A stretch of 7,006 nucleotides of DNA from Candidatus Limimorpha equi (GTDB taxonomy: Bacteria; Bacteroidota; Bacteroidia; Bacteroidales; F082), in contig JAGHSL010000400.1 in assembly GCA_018065885.1 (NCBI GenBank), positions 1 through 7,006 of the forward strand, in the 5' to 3' direction. Position 1 is the stretch's first letter. Every line of letters begins with the position of its first letter. Positions 1-4,524 of this stretch are shown here, in pieces. The notes under the pieces are model-generated. The model was not told where the DNA came from, did no database searches, and saw nothing but the letters and a program-made list of their open reading frames with translations. The position numbers and the translations under genes were made by a program.

Positions 1-474
1 TTTATTAATAATGTGTTGTTTCAGGATGCGGAAAGCGATGGCAGGTTCGGTCGTCGTGCCCGATTTCGAAATAACAGCCAAGGAATAATCCTTCTTGTCG
101 AGAACCTCCATCAGTTCGCTGAGATAATCCTCGCTCATGTTGTGACCAGCGTAAACAATCAGCGGCTTTTGGTCAGCCAAAGGCGCAAAATGATTCGACA
201 AGGCCTCAATCACGGCGCGGGCACCAAGATAGGAACCGCCGATGCCAATGACGACAAAAATGTCGGATTTCGCGCGTAAGTCTTTGGCTGTCTGCTCAAT
301 ATCGCTGATAAGCGCTTCGTCCAGTACGGAAGGCAGATTGACGCAACCGAGAAAATCGTTGCCTTCGCCAGTCTTGTTATAAATTGTATTGTAGGTGGCT
401 GCAACCTTCGTTTCAGCCGACAGAATCGCGTCCTTTCCAAGGAACGGTTCGAGATGAGAAAGTTCTATTTTCAT
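1..474 (-). CDS. pgi: Glucose-6-phosphate isomerase, N-terminal part (cut by window edge)
   Basis: Cytosolic enzyme that interconverts glucose 6-phosphate and fructose 6-phosphate in glycolysis and gluconeogenesis. I translated the minus strand from the ATG at 474-472. It stays open for exactly 158 codons to base 1 and begins MKIELSHLEPFLG. Family hallmarks are visible: VVIGIGGSYLGARAVIEAL around residues 74-92, part of the sugar-phosphate binding SIS fold, and SKSGTTTEPAIAF around 137-149, matching the phosphosugar isomerase signature. GNDFLGCVNLP (38-48) matches the stretch before the SIS domain in the shorter, Bacillus-like bacterial isomerases of about 450 residues. The C-terminal two thirds, with the second SIS domain and remaining active-site residues, lie outside the window. 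The start is supported by a -7 promoter element 24 bases upstream and by the usual N-terminal length. The gene is transcribed away from the kinase gene. Function is near certain. Confidence 0.95.
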   Translation of the reverse strand, partial: MKIELSHLEPFLGKDAILSAETKVAATYNTIYNKTGEGNDFLGCVNLPSVLDEALISDIEQTAKDLRAKSDIFVVIGIGGSYLGARAVIEALSNHFAPLADQKPLIVYAGHNMSEDYLSELMEVLDKKDYSLAVISKSGTTTEPAIAFRILKQHIINK

Positions 475-498
475 TGTAATCGTGTTTTATAATTGCCG

Positions 499-506
499 CA
501 AATGTA
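499..506 (-). promoter_or_regulatory. Probable pgi promoter, -7 element
   Basis: The minus strand reads TACATTTG, a full match to the Bacteroidota -7 consensus TAnnTTTG. It would start a transcript with a leader of roughly 20 bases before the pgi ATG. No good TTTG -33 element is seen at the usual 17-23 base spacing, so only the -7 half is supported. Confidence 0.55.
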
Positions 507-562
507 CAAAGAATTTGTTTCGATTTAGAATTGGTTTTTGTTTGGCACAAATTTTTGACATG

Positions 563-588
563 TAGAGACACACGGCCGTGCGTCTTTA
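563..588. repeat. GC-rich imperfect palindrome, probable interspersed repeat
   Basis: The centre CACGGCCGTG (571-580) is a perfect 10-base palindrome. The flanks TAGAGACA and CGTCTTTA extend it to 26 bases with one A-C mismatch and one G-T pair. It is GC-rich in a strongly AT-rich gap. From memory it resembles a dispersed palindrome (GTAGAGACGCACGG and its complement) found between genes in many Bacteroidota genomes; this needs a copy count in the host genome. It lies between the small-RNA terminator and the pgi promoter, outside both transcripts as predicted. Confidence 0.5.
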
Positions 589-659
589 AGTTCCAATTGC
601 TAATCAATACAGTTTCTAATGGTTCTGATAGTTGGCATCGTGTTTTTCCGATTGTCCAC

Positions 660-692
660 AACAAGAAAATCCCAGCGGGTGCCGGGATTTTC
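660..692 (-). terminator. Intrinsic terminator ending the candidate small RNA
   Basis: Read on the minus strand, GAAAAUCCCGGC and GCUGGGAUUUUC form 12 continuous pairs (one G-U) around an ACCC loop, at 692-665. The 3' arm ends in UUUUC and is followed by UUGUUGUGG, a U-rich tail. On the plus strand the stem is interrupted by an A-C mismatch and followed by AAGAACC, so the terminator is oriented leftward. No minus-strand protein gene lies upstream of it in this window, which is what suggests a small RNA. Confidence 0.55.
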
Positions 693-770
693 AAGAACCA
701 AAAACCAAAATTTATGAAACCTTTTATTTCACAGCTGATTGCTCAGCTATGAGGTTATTATGATAAGAAC
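660..770 (-). ncRNA. Candidate structured small RNA, about 110 nt, unknown family
   Basis: This minus-strand unit has a promoter, structure and terminator, and no ATG anywhere in its length. A good promoter (776-809) predicts a 5' end near 770. The first hairpin is CAUAGCUGA-GCAA-UCAGCUGUG (751-743 with 738-730): nine pairs closed by a GNRA tetraloop, with AACCU/AGGUU (756-752 with 722-718) able to form an outer stem. A U/A-rich linker follows, then a 12-pair terminator hairpin (692-665). Both hairpins are continuous only when read on the minus strand, where U-G or G-U pairs replace what would be C-A or A-C mismatches on the plus strand. This asymmetry favours minus-strand transcription. I do not recognise a known family. 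The unit could instead be a degenerate repeat. It is divergent from the kinase gene and upstream of pgi, which has its own promoter. Confidence 0.5.
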
Positions 771-775
771 CGCTG

Positions 776-809
776 CAAAAGTAGGTATTTTTCAATTACA
801 TGCAACAAA
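776..809 (-). promoter_or_regulatory. Promoter of the candidate small RNA
   Basis: The minus strand carries TACTTTTG (783-776), a full match to TAnnTTTG. Two candidate -33 elements precede it: TTG at 805-803 with a 19-base spacer, or TTTG at 809-806 with a 22-base spacer. This is one of the best two-part promoters in the window, and it points leftward, back to back with the kinase promoter. Start of transcription is expected near 770. Confidence 0.6.
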
Positions 810-847
810 AAACTGAAAAAAAATATTTTTTTGTTGATATTTTTCAC

Positions 848-874
848 TTGTTTGTGGAAAAAACAATATTTTTG
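848..874 (+). promoter_or_regulatory. Probable rprX promoter, giving a leaderless or nearly leaderless mRNA
   Basis: TATTTTTG at 867-874 matches TAnnTTTG exactly; TTG at 848-850 could be the -33 element with a rather short 16-base spacer. Only four bases separate the -7 element from the kinase ATG, so transcription would start at or just beside the start codon. No Shine-Dalgarno sequence is present. Confidence 0.5.
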
Positions 875-878
875 AGAC

Positions 879-2285
879 ATGAAAAAAAAGGCACCAAATA
901 AAATCCGCTTCATCGTCATTCTGATGATTGTCGTTTGGATTGCAATGATTTTCAGCCAGTTGGATTTTCTCCAACTCAACATTGACAACCAAAAATCGCT
1001 TTTTGAAACAAAAGTGGAAACCGCATTGCACCGCGCCACGACCGACATCAATTTCAAAACCTTTGAACAGCTCCAACTTGAAAATCCCGAACTGAAAAAT
1101 GAAAAGATGAATTTTTCCGACACGACATCCATTTTCGTTGAATTTGCCAACGAGCTACAAATAGAAAAATGGGACAAGTTCACGGTGAACGATTTCATCA
1201 ACATGCACAATATGGTGAAAGCCATGAACATTCATTTCGACTATTTGAACCTAGGCTTCCCTGCCATCGACTCCATCATTAAAGACTGTCTCAACAAGGA
1301 AAACATACATTATCCCTGCGAAATCGGCATCTATTCGTATGGCAGCAAGAAATTCATTTACGCTTCGTCGGAAGCATATCTCACCAACCTTGAAAAATCA
1401 TCCATCCGTCACAAGATTATTTCGCTTGAATCGGATGGCAGCAAACGTCTCGATGAGCTTGTGCTGTTTTTCCCGAAAATCAACGTAAAACTATGGATAC
1501 ATAATTTTTCCTATCATTTCTACCTGATTTTCATTTTGATAGTCGTTCTGTTCTGCTTCATTTCCACCATTTCCATCATCCGCCAGCAAGACGAAGTCAG
1601 CAACCTGAAAACCAATTTCGTTAACAGCATGACACACGAAATCAAGACACCGGTCGCCACAATAAGTTTGGCATGTCAGGCCTTGCAGGACGAATCGATC
1701 CAAAAGGATAAAGCCATGATTTCGACTTACCTGAATGTCATTTCAGAGGAAAACGACCGCATCAAGCAACTGGCGGAGGAAGTGCTGAACCTGGTGCGCG
1801 TGGGGGGCAAGAAGATACCGAATCCGATAGACATAAACATTAATAAGGTGATAGAAAACGTTTCCAAAATGCATGAACTGCCCGCCAAGGAAAAAGACGG
1901 AGAAATAATCTTGCAACTCAATGCGGCAAACGATTTGATTGCCGGCGACAAAATCCACATCGGAAACGCCATTTCCAACCTGATTGACAACGCTTTGAAA
2001 TACGGAGGCAAAAATCCAACGGTGACCATCACCACCGAAAACACCGAAAACTCGATTGTAATCAGCGTAAAAGACAACGGCATCGGCATACGGAAAATCG
2101 ACCAGCACAAGGTTTTCGACGAGTTTTTCCGTGTCGATACGGGCAACATCCACGATGTGAAAGGCCACGGGTTAGGTCTAAATTATGTGAAACACGTTGC
2201 AGAATTTCATGGAGGCAGCGTCGACGTGAAAAGCGAATTTCACCACGGTTCGACTTTTATCCTAACCTTGCCCTTGAAAAATTAA
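879..2285 (+). CDS. rprX: Membrane sensor histidine kinase, RprX-like
   Basis: Inner-membrane sensor kinase of 468 residues that should autophosphorylate and pass phosphate to the regulator encoded next to it. Order: short basic N-terminus, membrane helix about 9-27, periplasmic sensing region about 30-212 with no domain I recognise, second helix about 214-234, then directly the dimerisation and phosphoacceptor helix with NSMTHEIKTPVA and His253. No HAMP domain separates helix and kinase core. The ATP-binding domain is complete: N-box NAISNLIDNALKYG (363-376), G1 box DNGIGI (399-404), F-box VFDEFF (412-417), G2 box GHGLGL (429-434). All catalytic residues are present. ATG 879 gives a normal N-terminus; the next in-frame ATG, at residue 16, would fall inside the first helix. 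Kinase function is near certain. The symbol rests on pairing with an RprY-like regulator and overall form, so it is less sure. Signal sensed is unknown. Confidence 0.93.
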   Translation: MKKKAPNKIRFIVILMIVVWIAMIFSQLDFLQLNIDNQKSLFETKVETALHRATTDINFKTFEQLQLENPELKNEKMNFSDTTSIFVEFANELQIEKWDKFTVNDFINMHNMVKAMNIHFDYLNLGFPAIDSIIKDCLNKENIHYPCEIGIYSYGSKKFIYASSEAYLTNLEKSSIRHKIISLESDGSKRLDELVLFFPKINVKLWIHNFSYHFYLIFILIVVLFCFISTISIIRQQDEVSNLKTNFVNSMTHEIKTPVATISLACQALQDESIQKDKAMISTYLNVISEENDRIKQLAEEVLNLVRVGGKKIPNPIDININKVIENVSKMHELPAKEKDGEIILQLNAANDLIAGDKIHIGNAISNLIDNALKYGGKNPTVTITTENTENSIVISVKDNGIGIRKIDQHKVFDEFFRVDTGNIHDVKGHGLGLNYVKHVAEFHGGSVDVKSEFHHGSTFILTLPLKN

Positions 2286-2291
2286 TTTTTA

Positions 2292-2324
2292 TTGCATTTA
2301 TTAAAGAAAAAAAGCCTATTTTTG
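2292..2324 (+). promoter_or_regulatory. Probable separate promoter of rprY
   Basis: TATTTTTG at 2317-2324 matches the -7 consensus, with TTG at 2292-2294 at a 22-base spacing. It begins right after the kinase stop codon. Transcription would start near 2330, leaving a leader of about 80 bases. It implies that the regulator can be made independently of the kinase; read-through from rprX is also possible, since no clear terminator lies between them. Confidence 0.55.
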
Positions 2325-2338
2325 CAGTGAAATTGAAA

Positions 2339-2395
2339 GATAGCCATTTAAGAGCTATCAGAGTTGTGTTCATCATTTGATTTTTTAACTGATAG
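2339..2395 (+). promoter_or_regulatory. Leader of rprY with competing hairpins
   Basis: GATAGC (2339-2344) can pair with GCTATC (2354-2359). The same central segment, read as CTATCAG (2355-2361), can instead pair with CTGATAG (2389-2395). The two hairpins exclude each other. The three arms are also three copies of a GATAG core, two direct and one inverted, so a protein binding site is an equal possibility. AAGG at 2397-2400, just after the third arm and 10 bases before the ATG, is a weak ribosome binding site that the second hairpin would abut. Confidence 0.35.
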
Positions 2396-2410
2396 TAAGG
2401 TATTTAACTT

Positions 2411-3097
2411 ATGTCACAAATCAATATTTTATTAGCCGAAGACGACAAAAACCTCGGCATGATTTTAAAAGCATATCTCGATGCTAAGGGGTATCCTGCA
2501 ACATTATGTCCAAATGGAGAAATTGCCTTTGATGCATTCAAAGTAGGGCAATACGATTTCTGCATTTTCGACATTATGATGCCTATCATGGATGGCTTCA
2601 CATTGGCAAAAAAAGTGAAGGAAATCAATCCCCGCATTCCCATCATTTTCCTAACCGCAAAGACCATGCAGGAAGACATTCTGGAAGGTTTTGAAATTGG
2701 TGCCGACGACTACATCACCAAACCTTTCAGCATGGACGAACTGCTGATGCGCATCCGTGCCGTCTACAACCGCTCAAAGGCAACCGCAGGCTCGCCTACG
2801 ACCTTTGCATTGGGCAGCTACACATTCGATGCCGCACGCCATTTGCTTTCCAACGGACAGCAGGACATCAAACTGACCTCAAAGGAATCGGACTTGCTGC
2901 TCCTCCTTTGCGAAAACATGGGCAAGACTCTGGAACGTCCAGTGGCACTGAGCAAAATCTGGAACGAAGTGACGCAAGAAAATGCCCGCTCGATGGATGT
3001 CTACATCACCAAACTGCGCAAATACTTTAAGGAAGACCCAAGAGTTGAACTGCAAAACGTTCACGGCGTAGGCTTCAAACTGGTTACAAAAGACTAA
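2411..3097 (+). CDS. rprY: OmpR/PhoB-family response regulator, RprY-like
   Basis: DNA-binding response regulator of 228 residues, normal length for the family. The receiver domain (about 5-120) has the acidic pocket E10-D11-D12, phosphoacceptor Asp54 in FDIMMP, Thr82 in FLTAKT and Lys104 in ITKPFSMDEL, so it should be phosphorylated. A linker at about 121-131 leads to the winged-helix domain (132-226), with LTSKESDLLLLLCEN and the recognition-helix region ARSMDVYITKLRKYF, then the wing sequence NVHGVGFKL. ILEGFEIGADDYITKPFSM and ARSMDVYITKLRK match my memory of Bacteroides RprY closely. The kinase gene lies 125 bases upstream and is the obvious partner. A strong terminator follows 23 bases after the stop. 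Targets cannot be read from this window; RprY homologues in other Bacteroidales have been linked to stress responses and sodium-pumping NADH:quinone reductase control. Confidence 0.95.
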   Translation: MSQINILLAEDDKNLGMILKAYLDAKGYPATLCPNGEIAFDAFKVGQYDFCIFDIMMPIMDGFTLAKKVKEINPRIPIIFLTAKTMQEDILEGFEIGADDYITKPFSMDELLMRIRAVYNRSKATAGSPTTFALGSYTFDAARHLLSNGQQDIKLTSKESDLLLLLCENMGKTLERPVALSKIWNEVTQENARSMDVYITKLRKYFKEDPRVELQNVHGVGFKLVTKD

Positions 3098-3120
3098 TTA
3101 ACAAGGTAATATGTTTTTTC

Positions 3121-3149
3121 GCCTTCTCCTATTGGGGAAGGCTTTTTTT
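3121..3149 (+). terminator. Intrinsic terminator after rprY
   Basis: GCCTTCTCC (3121-3129) and GGGGAAGGC (3134-3142) form nine pairs with one T-G, around a TATT loop, followed by seven T (3143-3149). It is strong on the plus strand only: on the minus strand the hairpin is followed by GAAAAAAC rather than T residues. The T tract overlaps the stop codon of the convergent serine hydrolase gene. Confidence 0.9.
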
Positions 3150-4395
3150 ATTCGTCACACTCCATGGTCTGTTGAAACTCGAGACGCACAACTTTCGGAT
3201 TCCAAGATGATTCGGGCAAACTACAACAAGTCGAATCGGTAACAAATTCCCAAAGAAGCTCGCCAGGAAGATTGTAGGTCGTATTGGTCAGAATGATCAG
3301 GACACGGTTTTGAGCCACATTGCGGATGACAGCACTGCGATAGCCTTTCCACCAGCCGAAATGATACACAGCACCAGGATGCTTTTCGCTCATGCGCCAG
3401 CCAAAACCATAGTTTTCGCCCCGTTTCCAAAAATCGGAACCAGGCTTAAAAGCTTCACACTGAATGCTATCAGGCAAAAGCAGATTACAGTCTAAAGCCA
3501 TCATGAACTTATAAATGTCGTCGACTGTCGAAAACATGATTTTATCACCCATCACGCCATTCAGATAATTGTTTTGTTCCTTGACGGCGCCTTTCCTGTA
3601 CAATTCATGTCCCTGAACAAGGCAATCCATGTAAAGCGAAACCACCGAATCGTTTCGCATTGAATAAATGTACGAACGGTCCATGCCAAGCGGCTCAAAG
3701 ATGTTTTTGCGCATGAAATCCTCGAAATGCTGTCCCGAAACACGCTCAACTACTGAAGCCAACAATGCGTAATTGATGTTGTTGTAGAAAAAAGTCACAT
3801 CGGGAGATGCGTAAACTTCAGGCTTTCGCTCGGCAAGCATTTTGATCATTTCCTCGTTGGAAAAAGGCTTGGATCGGTCGGGCCAGAACTCATCGGCCAT
3901 GGCATCGTAGCGCGGCAGACCAGAACGGTGATTCAACAAATGCCGAACCGTAACGCCTTCGTAAGGAAATTCAGGAATATAAGTCCGCACATCGGCATCG
4001 TAATCCAATTTGCCCTGCGCATACAAAATCATAACTGCCTCAGCTGTAAACATTTTCGAATCGGAAGAAAGCTGGAACTGGTCATCGACACGCAACGAAT
4101 CAGGATGCCGACGGTTGAGTTCACGCACACCGAAAGCATTTTTATAAACCACTCGTCCCTGCTCGGCATACAAAACCACGCCGTTCATTCCCGATCTGGC
4201 CAGATTGGTGAAAAAAGCATCAGCCGTCTTGTGCTTTTTTGCCAAATCATTCGTTTCCAAATCGACAAAAATGCTGTCGACATTAATTGAAACAGATGGT
4301 GTTATCAGCTCATTATCAACCTGTTTCCTTTTGCAAAAACTAAAGGAAGCCAAAACCAGCAGCGAAAACAATATGGCGGAAAATCCGTTTTTCAT
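3148..4395 (-). CDS. Exported serine hydrolase, beta-lactamase/DD-peptidase fold (class C-like)
   Basis: Secreted or envelope-anchored protein of 415 residues in the broad family of class C beta-lactamases, D-alanyl-D-alanine carboxypeptidases and esterases. Visible motifs: S111-D-S-K114 (nucleophile and general base, within QLSSDSKMFTAE), LLNHRSGLPRYD (153-164), Y204-N-N206 in FFYNNINYALL, and the third motif H345-F-G347. All are intact, so it should be active, but substrate is unknown; wall peptides or esters are as likely as beta-lactams. The N-terminus MKNGFSAILFSLLVLASFSF is a signal peptide. Cys21 follows it, but the lipobox FSFC is poor because Phe precedes Cys, so lipidation is uncertain. 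I chose ATG 4395 over an in-frame ATG at 4437. The latter would add 14 residues ahead of the signal and lies upstream of the promoter's -7 element. Convergent with rprY, divergent from the helicase. Specific gene name not recognised. Confidence 0.9.
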   Translation of the reverse strand: MKNGFSAILFSLLVLASFSFCKRKQVDNELITPSVSINVDSIFVDLETNDLAKKHKTADAFFTNLARSGMNGVVLYAEQGRVVYKNAFGVRELNRRHPDSLRVDDQFQLSSDSKMFTAEAVMILYAQGKLDYDADVRTYIPEFPYEGVTVRHLLNHRSGLPRYDAMADEFWPDRSKPFSNEEMIKMLAERKPEVYASPDVTFFYNNINYALLASVVERVSGQHFEDFMRKNIFEPLGMDRSYIYSMRNDSVVSLYMDCLVQGHELYRKGAVKEQNNYLNGVMGDKIMFSTVDDIYKFMMALDCNLLLPDSIQCEAFKPGSDFWKRGENYGFGWRMSEKHPGAVYHFGWWKGYRSAVIRNVAQNRVLIILTNTTYNLPGELLWEFVTDSTCCSLPESSWNPKVVRLEFQQTMECDE

Positions 4396-4402
4396 TGGGG
4401 AG

Positions 4403-4410
4403 CAAAGATA
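4403..4410 (-). promoter_or_regulatory. Probable promoter of the serine hydrolase gene, -7 element
   Basis: The minus strand reads TATCTTTG, a full TAnnTTTG match, ending seven bases before the ATG at 4395. The transcript would therefore have almost no leader. The nearest TTG upstream (4437-4435) is 24 bases away, slightly long for a -33 element. The element's position decides the start codon against ATG 4437. Confidence 0.55.
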
Positions 4411-4414
4411 AGGA

Positions 4415-4449
4415 TTTTGACAGATTAAAAACGACAATTTTTGTCAAAA
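4415..4449. repeat. Inverted repeat between divergent promoters
   Basis: TTTTGACA (4415-4422) and TGTCAAAA (4442-4449) are perfect complements with centres 27 bases apart. A nested pair, GACAA (4433-4437) and TTGTC (4441-4445), shares the right arm. The left arm falls between the -7 and -33 positions of the hydrolase promoter, so this could be an operator; AT-rich chance is a real alternative. Confidence 0.3.
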
Positions 4450-4484
4450 CGGAAATAAAAACATCGTAATTCGCTAATTATTAC

Positions 4485-4492
4485 TAATTTTG
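4485..4492 (+). promoter_or_regulatory. Probable promoter of the DEAD-box helicase gene, -7 element
   Basis: TAATTTTG matches TAnnTTTG exactly and ends 32 bases before the ATG at 4525. No clear TTTG -33 element is present at normal spacing. The leader would be an A/T-rich, purine-poor stretch of roughly 25 bases without a Shine-Dalgarno sequence, as is common in this phylum. Confidence 0.5.
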
Positions 4493-4524
4493 CCGCCTTA
4501 TTTATCAACAACAAACATTATTTC

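Noticed and set aside
714..752. A 12-codon plus-strand frame, MKPFISQLIAQL, that could be a leader peptide
   Set aside because: It lacks a promoter and ribosome binding site, and it coincides with the hairpin that folds better on the opposite strand.
531..752. 73-residue plus-strand open frame in the pgi-rprX gap
   Set aside because: It runs through the palindrome and the terminator hairpin, has no coding-like composition and no recognisable motif.
1727..2168. Minus-strand frames of about 140 residues opposite the kinase domain
   Set aside because: They are shadows of a complete, motif-rich histidine kinase; no promoter or start signal supports them.
3121..3142. Use of the rprY terminator as a bidirectional terminator for the hydrolase gene
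   Set aside because: On the minus strand the hairpin is followed by GAAAAAAC rather than a T tract, so only the plus direction is supported.
3928..4290. 120-residue plus-strand frame opposite the serine hydrolase
   Set aside because: It overlaps the part encoding the SxxK and neighbouring motifs of the true gene and has no family features.
4396..4437. In-frame upstream start of the serine hydrolase at 4437
   Set aside because: It would put 14 residues before a clear signal peptide and includes the -7 promoter element within the coding region.
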